Shown here: positions 10,810 to 19,492 of the stretch, piece after piece
Position numbering within the stretch: the first letter of the stretch is position 1
Layout: each line of letters starts with the position of its first letter
Assembly (NCBI GenBank): GCA_900498135.1
Contig: LR026961.1
Location: 936,532-1,000,531 of the forward strand
Direction of reading: 5' to 3'
DNA from: an uncultured Desulfatiglans sp.
GTDB taxonomy: Bacteria > Desulfobacterota > DSM-4660 > Desulfatiglandales > Desulfatiglandaceae
Length of the DNA stretch: 64,000 nt
The notes under the pieces: model-generated
The model's database searches: none
Seen by the model: the letters and a program-made list of their open reading frames with translations, nothing else
What the model was told of the DNA's origin: nothing
Translations under genes and position numbers: made by a program

Positions 10810-11709
10810 TCAGGACCGGCTGCGAGGCTCGATCTTGGCGGTCAGATAAAAGACGATGCCTAGGACCAGCAGGCCGCCGATCAGCAGGGCGAAGGTGACG
10901 GCATCCTTTTCATCGATGGCCGCCACGAACAGCTTGCGGATAAAGGCGACTAACGCCAGTTCGACAAAGACCTGGACACGGAAGCCGCCCCCTCGGAGAT
11001 GCTCCACCTGGGTGTGAAGGAGTTCGATCATCATCCACAGGATCAGCAGGGAGCCGAGGGCGCGGATAATGCCGGTCTCGAGGGTCTCCCGCAGCGCATA
11101 AAGGATGTCCGAGACCAGGAGCCCCGCCACTCCTGCAGACATGAGCACCAGCCCTACCATGAGCACCAGATTCAGGCCGTGAAGCAGGCGCTCGGCCCAG
11201 CGCACCAGCCAGAGTTCCGCCCGGTGCGAAATGAACACCTTCTTGAGTTCGGCCTCCCGGTAGGAGCTCGTCATGACGTCCAGACTGATGTCGAGGACCT
11301 TGTTCATGGTCTCCACCAGGTCCTGGCGGCGGGAGGTGTCCTGCACCTCTGCGACGAGGTGGCTGATGCAGAAGGTTCGGATGAAATTCATGGCCGCGTT
11401 GACATAATGCCCATTCAGTCCGATCTTCACGTGGATCTTGCCGATCCGCTGCAGGCGAAGCAGATACCGGTGATCGTATTCCGCGGTCAGGAGGTCTCGA
11501 AACCAGCTCTTGATGGTGCGTTTGCGCTTGGCGACGGCGGCCTCGGTGGTGAAGTAGGAAGCGGTCCGCGGGCTTTCCAGAAGGTAGCTGTAAAAATCCT
11601 CGGCCAACTGATCTTCATACGGCAGCAGGCTGTTCGCAAGCTCCGCGAGATTTTTCTCGTCGAGCGTCGAAAACCGGTAGTGCTTGCGAATATCCTGCAT
11701 GTTTTCCAT
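10810..11709 (-). CDS. Protoglobin (globin-sensor) domain fused to a PsiE-like membrane domain
   Basis: A 299-residue two-domain protein. Residues 1-165 match the globin-coupled-sensor fold: R-L-Q-R-I-G-K-I-H-V-K-I-G-L contains the likely proximal haem ligand H93. From about 170 the chain has four hydrophobic helices, with R-A-E-L-W-L-V-R before the first and M-I-E-L-L-H-T-Q-V-E-H between them, typical of the phosphate-starvation-inducible PsiE family. The known family role of the globin part is O2 or gas sensing; the role of PsiE is not established. GGAGG ends 7 bases before the ATG at 11709. A promoter with TTGACA and TAGAAT lies upstream. It has no output enzyme domain, so the membrane part is presumably the output. 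Confidence 0.8.
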   Translation of the reverse strand: MENMQDIRKHYRFSTLDEKNLAELANSLLPYEDQLAEDFYSYLLESPRTASYFTTEAAVAKRKRTIKSWFRDLLTAEYDHRYLLRLQRIGKIHVKIGLNGHYVNAAMNFIRTFCISHLVAEVQDTSRRQDLVETMNKVLDISLDVMTSSYREAELKKVFISHRAELWLVRWAERLLHGLNLVLMVGLVLMSAGVAGLLVSDILYALRETLETGIIRALGSLLILWMMIELLHTQVEHLRGGGFRVQVFVELALVAFIRKLFVAAIDEKDAVTFALLIGGLLVLGIVFYLTAKIEPRSRS

Positions 11710-12058
11710 CGAGTGGCCTCCAATCCAGGAGCGGCTTGTCGGGAACGAAGCACCAATCCACCTTGTGGATTCTACTTGCCTTTTTGCCGATGTCAACCAA
11801 AAGACCGTTCGGGACCGTCGAACGGCCTTCTGCAGCAAGAGTGACAGGGGCCTGGAATGCGCCGGAAGGGATCCGCTCGAAACATCGTACACCGCGTCAT
11901 CGCATCCGGACGGCTCTTGTGGAGCCTCTCCTGATCAGGGATCTTTCAGGAGGCGAGCCGTTTTTTCAGCATGATCCGATCTCCCGGGCCGGCCGTCCTC
12001 ATGGAACCGGCCGTCTTTCAGCAGCATGCATTGTCCGGAACGACGAAAGTCCTCCACC
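11710..12058. other. Divergent intergenic region
   Basis: The region separates the globin-PsiE gene (-) from a lipoprotein gene (+). It contains the -strand promoter listed separately and a hairpin CCGTTCG...CGAACGG near 11805-11825 with no T-run. No gene is supported. Confidence 0.5.
11769..11796 (-). promoter_or_regulatory. Sigma-70 type promoter of the globin-PsiE gene
   Basis: On the - strand TTGACA (11796-11791) is followed after 16 bases by TAGAAT (11774-11769). A start of transcription near 11762 would leave a leader of about 50 bases before the ATG at 11709. Confidence 0.65.
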
Positions 12059-12598
12059 ATGAAGGATCGTTCTTTCAAAAGACACACCATCAGGAGGGTG
12101 CTGGCCGGCATCACTGCACTGGCATGGCTGGCGGTGTTCTCATCAGGCTGCTCCGAGGACGAGCGGCTGAAGCGGGAGATCCGTGAAGATGCCAGGGCTG
12201 GACGCTTCGATGAGGCCGTCGCGAAGGCGCGCGAGCACTTTGCGGCGGACAAGCTCACGCTCATGGTCCTGCTCGAAACCATCGACATCGAGCGCAATCG
12301 CGCCGAGAAAACAACCTACCGGCACCACCTCACCCTCGAAGCAGTGGCGTGGGAAAAGACGGACTCCGGGGTTTCCCTTTCGGGCGGGATACGCAATTCC
12401 GGGGACCGGACCCTGACCGGTTACGGCATCCAGGCGACCCTGCTGCGGGACATCGAGCGGAAGGAGACCTTTTTCTTCGCTCGAATCGCACAGGTGCCCC
12501 CCGGGGGTCTCGGCATCTTCCGCTACGATAGAAAAACCCGGGCGCCGTTCGATCACGTGCTGCTCGAAATTCATGATTTCGGGATCGAAGACGACTGA
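12059..12598 (+). CDS. Hypothetical lipoprotein
   Basis: A 179-residue protein from the ATG at 12059. The N-terminus has basic residues, a hydrophobic run A-G-I-T-A-L-A-W-L-A-V-F and a lipobox S-S-G-C, so it should be lipidated and envelope-anchored. The first half of the mature part is charged and helical; the second half has a beta-rich stretch with S-G-G-I-R-N-S-G-D-R-T-L-T-G-Y and ends acidic, which resembles small FxLYD-like or DUF-type beta-sandwich domains. The family is not recognised with confidence. The ribosome site is weak, and the longer frame from 12026 is less likely because the signal peptide begins at 12059. It precedes TRAP system 1 by 169 bases. Confidence 0.65.
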   Translation: MKDRSFKRHTIRRVLAGITALAWLAVFSSGCSEDERLKREIREDARAGRFDEAVAKAREHFAADKLTLMVLLETIDIERNRAEKTTYRHHLTLEAVAWEKTDSGVSLSGGIRNSGDRTLTGYGIQATLLRDIERKETFFFARIAQVPPGGLGIFRYDRKTRAPFDHVLLEIHDFGIEDD

Positions 12599-12767
12599 TT
12601 CCCCTTTCTTTCCGCTTGACAGGGAACAAGTCCCTGCTTCATCTTGTCCCCTGACTCATCAGGCCGAAAAAGGATCACGCCCCGCCAAACCCGTTCCCGT
12701 CCCCTCCAGATCATTCCAGCCGCGCGGATAGCTGGAGGAACGGCAGCGCTCCAAGGAGGACTCCGAG

Positions 12768-13853
12768 ATGAAAAAAAATCCCCTGCGCCAAGGCATCCTG
12801 ACGCTGTTGTCTGCCGCGCTGTTTTTGATTGCGGCAACCCCGGTCCTGGCGGAAAAGGCTGAATACAGCATGGTGATCGCCCACCTGTATCCTGCCGACA
12901 TGGAGAGCAACGAGGTGCATCCAGCCCTCGTCCGCTTTGCCGATATCGTCGAGACCCAGACCGGCGGCGCCGTGGAGGTCAAGATCTTCGGTGCCATGCA
13001 GCTGGGGACCGAGATCGAATACACCGCCAAGGCGCAACAGGGGAAAACCGTGCAGGCCGCCGTCCTCTCCTCAGGCGCCTTTTCCTCTTTCTTCCGAAAA
13101 TACCAGGTGATTACAACGCCCTTCCTTTTCGACGATTACAATACCGCCTGGGCCTTTTTCGACAGCGAATGGTATGCGGGCTTCATGGACGAGATGCGGA
13201 AGGCGACCGGTCTGCGCTGGCTGGGGACCTTCGATGAAGGCGGCGGGTTCGTGGCCTTCACCAACAACAAGCGGCTCATCAAAACGCCTGAAGACATGAA
13301 GGGTTTGAGGATCCGCGTCGAGGAAAACCCAGCCCACATCGCCGTCATGGAATCACTCGGCGCCAAGGCCGTCCCGCTCGAATGGGGCCAAGTCCCCACC
13401 GCCCTTCAGACAGGGGTCGCCGACGGTCAGTTCAACGCGCCTGGGCTCAACACCGCGATGCGCTTTTGGGACACGTGCAAATACACCACCTGGACGGGCC
13501 ACATCTACAATACGGGCAACTGGTTGGTCAACGACGTGTGGTTCAAGAGTCTGCCCGAAACCTATCAGCAGATCATCCTGCGCGCCGCCCGCCAGGCCAT
13601 CGGCTATGCCCGCGGGGTCGCGGCACACCTTTGCTACCTCGGCTGGCAGGAAGGCACCCGGAAGTACAAGGACCATTACATCCCGAGCAGTCAGGAAAAA
13701 GAGGCCTTCAAGAAACTCATGCGTCCGGCCTTTTTCACCTGGGCGACAAAGGATTTCGGTCTCGCCCCTGAACTGCTCAACGAGGTCTGGTCCACGGTAG
13801 ACGGCATCAGCAAAGGACTTGACCAGGAATATCATGACAAGTGGGGCCGTTAG
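12768..13853 (+). CDS. dctP: TRAP transporter solute-binding protein DctP (system 1)
   Basis: A 361-residue periplasmic binding protein. Residues 1-28 form a Sec signal peptide ending V-L-A. The mature part has the DctP pattern, including K-T-P-E-D-M-K-G-L-R-I-R-V and the substrate-clamping region P-L-E-W-G-Q-V-P-T-A-L-Q-T-G-V-A-D-G, where the Arg in the first motif usually binds a carboxylate. AAGGAGG lies 8 bases before the ATG. It opens a three-gene operon with DctQ and DctM, so it should deliver an organic acid anion to a Na+- or H+-driven permease. The substrate is unknown. Confidence 0.92.
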   Translation: MKKNPLRQGILTLLSAALFLIAATPVLAEKAEYSMVIAHLYPADMESNEVHPALVRFADIVETQTGGAVEVKIFGAMQLGTEIEYTAKAQQGKTVQAAVLSSGAFSSFFRKYQVITTPFLFDDYNTAWAFFDSEWYAGFMDEMRKATGLRWLGTFDEGGGFVAFTNNKRLIKTPEDMKGLRIRVEENPAHIAVMESLGAKAVPLEWGQVPTALQTGVADGQFNAPGLNTAMRFWDTCKYTTWTGHIYNTGNWLVNDVWFKSLPETYQQIILRAARQAIGYARGVAAHLCYLGWQEGTRKYKDHYIPSSQEKEAFKKLMRPAFFTWATKDFGLAPELLNEVWSTVDGISKGLDQEYHDKWGR

Positions 13854-13873
13854 CAGGCCCCATCCCCGCCGCC

Positions 13874-14377
13874 ATGGAACTGATCGTCTCCTTCAGCGAT
13901 AAACTGAACGGCATCGTGCTTCGCGTCTGCGGAGCCATGGTGGCAGTACTCCTCGTCATCAATATCTACGGGGTCTTCTTCCGTTATGCGCTGAACGACC
14001 CCCTGCCCTGGCCCCTGCCTGTTTCGCGCATCCTGCTCGTCTGGATCGCGCTCCTCGGGATCAGCGTCGCCCTCAAGGCCGGTGAGCATGTCGCCGTCGA
14101 AGGGGTCGTTCGCTCCCTGCCCGAACAATACGAAAGAACCATCCGGGTGGGCGGCTACGCGGTCACAGGGATCTGGCTCGCAGTGGTCCTCTGGCAGGGC
14201 TGGCTCGCCACCGTTGCGGCCGATCAGATGATGATGATCTCAGCGAAGTTACAGCTCTCCTTCAAATGGCGGCTGGCCGCCGTCCCGATCAGCGCCGCCG
14301 TCCAGATCGTCCACGTTCTTGCCTGTCCTGCGATCATCCAGGCCGCCATGGAAGAAAGAGCGGAGAAGCATCCATGA
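13874..14377 (+). CDS. dctQ: TRAP transporter small permease DctQ (system 1)
   Basis: About 167 residues with four hydrophobic helices, the standard size and layout of DctQ. Typical marks are the R-I-L-L-V-W-I-A-L-L-G motif and the G-E-H-V-A-V-E-G stretch after helix 2. The ATG at 13874 follows the DctP stop by 20 bases; a GTG at 13841 is also in frame but would overlap DctP. The stop overlaps the start of the large permease in an ATGA arrangement, so translation is probably coupled. Confidence 0.88.
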   Translation: MELIVSFSDKLNGIVLRVCGAMVAVLLVINIYGVFFRYALNDPLPWPLPVSRILLVWIALLGISVALKAGEHVAVEGVVRSLPEQYERTIRVGGYAVTGIWLAVVLWQGWLATVAADQMMMISAKLQLSFKWRLAAVPISAAVQIVHVLACPAIIQAAMEERAEKHP

Positions 14378-15657
14378 CGACCGTCCTCATCGTCTTCGTC
14401 CTTCTCCTCATTCTGGCCGTCCCGATCGGTTACATCATGGGCATCTCGTCTCTGATCGGGCTCTTCCAGATGGGCGGCTGGGAATACCTGGAGCCTGTGG
14501 CCGTATCGCTCCATTCCGGCACATCCGGGTACATTCTCGTCTCGATCCCTTTCTTCGTCCTCACGGCGGAGATCCTGAATCAATCCGGCATGACCACCAG
14601 GCTCGTGGCCTTCGCCGACAGCCTTTTCGGGCACCTGAGAGGCGGGCTGAGCCATGTCAACATCTTCGTCAGCATCCTGTTCGCCGGTCTGACCGGCACC
14701 GCGATCACCGATACCGTAGCCGTAGGCGGCATCCTCATCCCCGCCATGAAAAAACAGGGGTACACCGCCGGCTATGCCGCAGCTGTCACCGCCGCCTCGT
14801 CGGTCATCGGACCGATCATACCCCCGAGCGTCGTGATGGTGATCTACGCGAGCATCCTGAGGCTTTCGGTCCCGGCCCTCTTCGCTGCGGCCCTCATCCC
14901 CGGCCTCCTGTGCGGCCTGGGCCTGCTGGTCCAAAGCTGGGTCCTGAGCACGCGGCGGAACTACCCGAAATCGAGCCGCGCCACTCTCGGGACGGTAGCC
15001 CGTGCAGCCATCCAAGCCACACCGCCCATGGGCGTGGGGATTTTCATCCTCGGCTGCATCCTCTTCGGCATCACGGATGTCTCGGAGGCCGCCGCCGGCG
15101 GCGCTCTCTATGCGCTCCTTCTCGGCTGGATAGGGTACCGGAGCCTCGGTCTGCGGGAGATCTGGCAATCGATGCTGAACACCGTCGTACTCTCGGGGGT
15201 GATCTTCCTGCTCATCGGGGCCGCCGCGGCCCTGGGCTGGTTCATCACGCTGTCGGGTGTCGTGGAAGAGACCGGGAAATGGGTGGCTTCATTGGACGCC
15301 AGCCCCTATATCATCCTGACGCTCGTGGACGCGGTCGTTCTGATCGCCGGCATGTTCATCGACGTCATCCCCGCCGCTCTGGTGCTGGGTCCGGTGCTTT
15401 CACCCGCCATGACCCAGCTCGGCGTCGATCCGATCCATTTTGCAATGGTCATGATGGTCGGGTTGAATATCGGCAACACCACGCCTCCCATGGGAATGAG
15501 CCTGATGACCGCCTCGCGCATCGCCCGCATCCCCTATGAATCCTGTATGAAGGACGCCGGCTGGTTCATCTGCGCGGAGATAGGCATCCTGCTGCTCGTG
15601 ACCTATCTCCCGGTTTTTTCCCTGTGGTTGCCACAGCTACTGGGCTACACGAACTAG
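14374..15657 (+). CDS. dctM: TRAP transporter large permease DctM (system 1)
   Basis: A 427-residue membrane protein with about 12 helices, the usual DctM length. Seen motifs include the T-G-T-A-I-T-D-T-V-A-V-G-G segment, the I-G-P-I-I-P-P-S-V-V-M-V-I-Y loop and N-I-G-N-T-T-P-P-M-G-M-S-L near the end, all family hallmarks. GGAGAAG precedes the ATG, which overlaps the DctQ stop. It carries the ion-coupled transport of the ligand brought by DctP. Its stop at 15657 is one base away from the stop of the convergent response-regulator gene, with no terminator visible between. Confidence 0.93.
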   Translation: MTTVLIVFVLLLILAVPIGYIMGISSLIGLFQMGGWEYLEPVAVSLHSGTSGYILVSIPFFVLTAEILNQSGMTTRLVAFADSLFGHLRGGLSHVNIFVSILFAGLTGTAITDTVAVGGILIPAMKKQGYTAGYAAAVTAASSVIGPIIPPSVVMVIYASILRLSVPALFAAALIPGLLCGLGLLVQSWVLSTRRNYPKSSRATLGTVARAAIQATPPMGVGIFILGCILFGITDVSEAAAGGALYALLLGWIGYRSLGLREIWQSMLNTVVLSGVIFLLIGAAAALGWFITLSGVVEETGKWVASLDASPYIILTLVDAVVLIAGMFIDVIPAALVLGPVLSPAMTQLGVDPIHFAMVMMVGLNIGNTTPPMGMSLMTASRIARIPYESCMKDAGWFICAEIGILLLVTYLPVFSLWLPQLLGYTN

Positions 15658-15658
15658 A

Positions 15659-16171
15659 TCAATAAGAGATGTGTTTCTCGATGAAATCCTTGTGCTCCTT
15701 TTTCCACTCCTCTCCGAACTTTCTCTCGTAATAGGAACCCAGTCTCTCGAGCCAGCGCCACCAAGGGCTCCGGCCCCTTTCCCGGGCCTCAAGGACGTCC
15801 TCCAAAAACAATTGGATGTCGTTCAGTTTTTCCTTGGGGACGTAGGAAGCCGCCCCCTCATGCAAAGACTTCAGGGTGTTTTCAGGAGACAAGGCGTGCG
15901 CCGTGAGCATCACCGCCGGCACCCCTCTGCTTCGGGCGATCTGAAGCAGATTGAAGCCATCCACGCCCATGATGTCCAGGACCGCGAGGTCGTAATGCCT
16001 GGTATTGAGCAGCTCCGACGCTTCATCGAAAGTGGAGGCCGCCGTGATGGAACACATGGGAAGCAGTTCCTCGAGGCTTTCGAGCACATCCGGTTCATCA
16101 TCTACGATAAGGACCTTCTTCCCTTCCAGCCGAGACAGCGTGGCGCCTTTCTCAGATCCCTTTTTAGCCAT
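15659..16171 (-). CDS. Single-domain response regulator (REC) with a C-terminal tail
   Basis: A 170-residue protein. Residues 18-135 form a receiver domain with the acidic pair D24-D25, phospho-acceptor D66 (V-L-D-I-M), the T of V-M-L-T-A-H-A and the K of Y-V-P-K-E. After it comes a basic and aromatic tail with S-P-W-W-R-W-L-E-R-L and no DNA-binding fold. GGGAG lies 9 bases before the ATG. It is the last gene of the - strand block, 71 bases behind DctM of TRAP system 2, so it may take part in a phosphorelay that tunes uptake or the neighbouring NtrC-type pathway. The output is unknown. Confidence 0.82.
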   Translation of the reverse strand: MAKKGSEKGATLSRLEGKKVLIVDDEPDVLESLEELLPMCSITAASTFDEASELLNTRHYDLAVLDIMGVDGFNLLQIARSRGVPAVMLTAHALSPENTLKSLHEGAASYVPKEKLNDIQLFLEDVLEARERGRSPWWRWLERLGSYYERKFGEEWKKEHKDFIEKHISY

Positions 16172-16242
16172 AGGTTCATCTCCCTAAAAGGATACGCTCT
16201 TGCAGACGAAAAACGGCGGCCCGAAAAGTCCTCGCACGCACC

Positions 16243-17547
16243 CTACTCGATCAATTCCGGCAGAAACGTCGCAATGGAGGGAAACGCAATGATCGCAGCA
16301 GTCCCTACGATAAGAGCCAACAGGAAAGGAACCGAGCCCCTGAAAATCGTCATCAGGGGGACGTCCCCGGCGATACCCCTCACGATGTACACGCATATTC
16401 CCACTGGTGGGGTGATGGTGCCCATATGTGTGACGAGGACGATGACAATCCCGAACCAGATGGGATCATATCCCAGATTCACCACAATCGGGTAAAAGAT
16501 GGGAATCGTCAACATGATGAGCGCCATCGAGTCGATGAAGAAGCCCCCGATCAGAAAGATGAGGCATATCAAAGCCATGATCGCCCATGGAGGCCAGTGG
16601 ATCATCCCGACGGAGGTGGCCAGATCCATCGGGATGCGGGTCAGGGCCAGGAAGTGTCCGAAGACGGTGGCCCCGGCGATCAGCATGATGACCATGCAGG
16701 AGATCTTCAAGGTCCCGTAAACGGCGTTCAGGAAATTCTCCCATGAAAGCTTTCTCTGCGCCACCACGATGATGAGGATCAGCATCGCCCCCACGGCCCC
16801 GGATTTCGTAGGGGTGAACAGGCCCATCACGAGGCCTCCCATCACGAATGCGAAGACGGCGATCGTTTCCCACAGGTGCCGAAGGGAATAGAGCATTTCC
16901 TTCAGGCTGAATTTCTCCCCTTTGGGCCCCTGCTCCGGCTTCCACAGGCAGTAGATCCAGATGGCGACCATGAAGAGAAATGTGATGAATAGGCCGGGTA
17001 CGATACCGGCGATGAACAGGCTCCCGATAGACTGTTCGGTCAGGATACCGTAGATGATAAGGACCACGCTCGGGGGGATCAGGGAGCCCAGCCCCCCGCC
17101 CGAGGCCACGGAGCCGGTCGCGAGTTGCCCTCCGTAGTCGTACCGTTTCATCTCGGGCAGTCCGATGGTCCCCATGGTAGCCGACGTGGCGGTGGCCGAT
17201 CCGCAGACGGCCCCGAAGGCTGCGCAGGCCATGACCGTGGCCATAGCCAGCCCTCCCCGGACGCGCCCGATGAATTTATAGGCCACGTCGTACAAGTGGC
17301 GGCTGACCCCGGCATAATAAGCGATATAGCCCATAAAGACGAAAAGAGGGATCAGGGTCAGACCGTAAGAGGAGAATACGCTGAAAACGTCCACGGCCAG
17401 GAGCTTCATGCCCGCCCTCAGGTTCGTCAGATAGCTGTACCCGAGGAAGCCCACGATGGCCATGACGTAGGCGACCGCCATTCTCGTAAAGAAAAGCACC
17501 AGCAGGAGCACGATGCCGATGATGCCCACAAGCGTAAAATCACTCAT
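16243..17547 (-). CDS. dctM: TRAP transporter large permease DctM (system 2)
   Basis: A 434-residue protein with about 12 transmembrane helices. It carries the DctM motifs C-G-S-A-T-A-T-S-A-T-M-G-T-I-G, the L-G-S-L-I-P-P-S-V-V-L-I-I-Y loop and the T-H-M-G-T-I-T-P-P-V-G-I region near the end. Its start overlaps the DctQ stop by 8 bases. It is only distantly similar in motif detail to DctM of system 1, so the two are separate transporters and not a local duplication. Context (aryl-CoA ligase and hydroxybenzoyl-CoA-reductase-like genes upstream) suggests an aromatic acid as substrate, which is inference. Confidence 0.92.
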   Translation of the reverse strand: MSDFTLVGIIGIVLLLVLFFTRMAVAYVMAIVGFLGYSYLTNLRAGMKLLAVDVFSVFSSYGLTLIPLFVFMGYIAYYAGVSRHLYDVAYKFIGRVRGGLAMATVMACAAFGAVCGSATATSATMGTIGLPEMKRYDYGGQLATGSVASGGGLGSLIPPSVVLIIYGILTEQSIGSLFIAGIVPGLFITFLFMVAIWIYCLWKPEQGPKGEKFSLKEMLYSLRHLWETIAVFAFVMGGLVMGLFTPTKSGAVGAMLILIIVVAQRKLSWENFLNAVYGTLKISCMVIMLIAGATVFGHFLALTRIPMDLATSVGMIHWPPWAIMALICLIFLIGGFFIDSMALIMLTIPIFYPIVVNLGYDPIWFGIVIVLVTHMGTITPPVGICVYIVRGIAGDVPLMTIFRGSVPFLLALIVGTAAIIAFPSIATFLPELIE

Positions 17548-18016
17548 CCCGCTCGCCTCCCCTCACAAACACCAGGAACTCAATGAACATGATCAACGCC
17601 AGGTTGAGGCAGGCGAAGGACACCCCGTAAATGAGATAAAATGTGGGGAATTGAAGCGTCGGGGAGACCTGGCCGGCCTGCCCCATCTCCCGGGCGTAAA
17701 GGAAACACTGCCAGGCGACAAGACAGAAGAGCAGCGTCGTGATCAAGGTCACTACGCAATCGTTGATTCCTTTGACCCGTTTGGGAAACCGCATATACAG
17801 CAGATCCACCCCCACATGGCCTTTCTCGATCTCCGTATAGGGCAGCGCAAAAGACAGCAGTAAAAAAGCCATCATACCGACGAGTTCCTCCGAGCCTAGC
17901 AAAGGATGCCCGAACAGACTGCCCACGACATCGGCGCACGTGAGCAGCATCATCCCCAAAAGGCAGATCCCCCCCAACTTCGCCAGAAAATCCGAAAGCG
18001 CTTTTGCGATCTTCAT
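17540..18016 (-). CDS. dctQ: TRAP transporter small permease DctQ (system 2)
   Basis: A 158-residue protein with four hydrophobic helices. G-S-E-E-L-V-G-M-M-A-F-L-L-L and E-K-G-H-V-G-V-D-L-L fit the DctQ family, where the conserved Glu and the G-H-V segment lie around helix 2. It joins DctM (overlap 8 bases) and is separated from the DctP gene upstream by 298 bases that hold a MITE-like element. That insertion splits an otherwise compact TRAP operon. Confidence 0.85.
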   Translation of the reverse strand: MKIAKALSDFLAKLGGICLLGMMLLTCADVVGSLFGHPLLGSEELVGMMAFLLLSFALPYTEIEKGHVGVDLLYMRFPKRVKGINDCVVTLITTLLFCLVAWQCFLYAREMGQAGQVSPTLQFPTFYLIYGVSFACLNLALIMFIEFLVFVRGGERDE

Positions 18017-18096
18017 CTAACGCGCTCCTGACTCATGGGCGATCGGGAAAAACATTTCTCGACCCCCCACAATGGTTGCCGTTCAGATTTCAATGC

Positions 18097-18250
18097 GTTT
18101 CCATCCCGGAATGGTCTTCCTTGCCGATCTGGGCCTCCATCTGCACGTTTGCCCGCGGGGCGACCTGCAGGTCGCCCCGCACAGACGCTTGATTCCCCTG
18201 ACAGGGGCCATACCGCGAGCCGCCGCGAAGGGGTGGGAATGCACACCCGG
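18097..18250 (+). repeat. MITE-like element, copy B (right end missing)
   Basis: The left end GTTTCCATCCCGGAATG (18097-18113) is followed by the family core with CTGCACGTTTGC, the palindrome GGCGACCTGCAGGTCGCC and ACAGACGCTTGATT. Similarity fades near 18250, and no CATTTCCGGATGGAAAC end is found before the DctP stop. It lies between the DctQ and DctP genes of TRAP system 2. Confidence 0.7.
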
Positions 18251-18314
18251 AGGCTATAATGAAAAAAACCTCCCTGCAAACATTTTTCCAATCACACTTT
18301 ACTTTCAGCCAAAT

Positions 18315-19406
18315 CTAGTCCGCCTCTTTGTATTTGCTCTTGAATTCCCCTTTCTTCGCATCCTCGAGCCTCTTCTGGACAAACTTCAGCACTTCGTCTC
18401 CGGGAAGGTTCTTCGCCTTGGTTTCACTGATATACTCGTCCAGTACGGGTTGGACGGCTTTGGTCCACCGCGCCGATTCCTTCGGTCCGATCCCGATCAT
18501 CGTGTTCCCGTAATCCAGCAGGAAATTGATGCCTTCGAAGGCCCCAGCCTCCCAGGCCTTGCCATGCCTGAAGACCCATTCGCTGTTGATCTGCTCGATA
18601 ATCGCCTTGACGTCGTCCGGAAGGGCGTTCCATTTGTCCTTGTTCATGGCGACGAAAAACCCGAGGGAGTAAGCGGTCGGGTAGCACGCGATGACATAGT
18701 TCGTCACCTCGGCCATTTTCCAGCCCTTGTTGGATTCGAGCGGGTACAATCCGCCATCGACCACGCCCTTCTGAAGGGCCTGGTAGAGTTCGTTCATGGG
18801 AAAAGCAGCCGGCGTCCCGCCGAGAGCCTTGATCATGCTGGCTGTCGGGCCGTGGGAGCGGATCTTCAACCCCTTGAGGTCCTCCATCTTATGGACGGGC
18901 TTGTCCTTGGTGTGGATGAAGCCGGGGCCGTGGGCATGGAGGTACAACAGCTTCACCTCGTCCAGTTCAGCCGGCTGGAATTTTTCGTACACCTCATTGA
19001 TGATGGCCGTCGCCACCTGCCCGCTCGGAAAACCCAAAGGCAGGTTGATGAAGTCCATCAGGGGAAAACGTCCCCGGGTGTACTGCAGCACGGAGCACCC
19101 GATATCCGAGAGCCCCTCTTTCACCCCCTGATAACATTGCGAAGCATCCGTCAGGGTCTGGCCCGGGTAATGCGCGATTTTCACCCGCCCGTCGGTCCTT
19201 TTTTCCACCTCTTTGCACCAGGCCGCCTCCACTTTGCTTTGGGAGTGGGTGGGGGGCATGAATCCGCTGTAGGTGAGGTGGATGACATCCTTGGCATCCG
19301 CCGCGCCCGGCATCAGAAGGCCCGTCAAAAGCATGACAAGAAAGGCCAGGCCTACACCAAGCACAACACCCGGAGAAAAATGACGCTCGACCGATAACTT
19401 TTTCAT
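18315..19406 (-). CDS. dctP: TRAP transporter solute-binding protein DctP (system 2)
   Basis: A 363-residue protein from the ATG at 19406, which is preceded by GGGAGGGG at 6 bases. A signal peptide runs to about residue 37 (G-A-A-D-A). The mature protein has D-L-K-G-L-K-I-R-S-H-G-P-T in the Arg-containing ligand motif and F-P-M-N-E-L-Y-Q-A-L-Q-K-G-V-V-D-G, as in DctP/TAXI-like binding proteins of the aromatic or keto-acid group. It lies 86 bases after the CoA-ligase gene and before DctQ/DctM. Ligand likely an organic acid; an aromatic one is suggested only by neighbours. Confidence 0.9.
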   Translation of the reverse strand: MKKLSVERHFSPGVVLGVGLAFLVMLLTGLLMPGAADAKDVIHLTYSGFMPPTHSQSKVEAAWCKEVEKRTDGRVKIAHYPGQTLTDASQCYQGVKEGLSDIGCSVLQYTRGRFPLMDFINLPLGFPSGQVATAIINEVYEKFQPAELDEVKLLYLHAHGPGFIHTKDKPVHKMEDLKGLKIRSHGPTASMIKALGGTPAAFPMNELYQALQKGVVDGGLYPLESNKGWKMAEVTNYVIACYPTAYSLGFFVAMNKDKWNALPDDVKAIIEQINSEWVFRHGKAWEAGAFEGINFLLDYGNTMIGIGPKESARWTKAVQPVLDEYISETKAKNLPGDEVLKFVQKRLEDAKKGEFKSKYKEAD

Positions 19407-19492
19407 TTCCAACCCCTCCCTTTCTGTTGAAAACCCATGATGAAGAAACGGGAACCCTGCCATCCTGTGCAGAATCCCACGGACACACGGTA

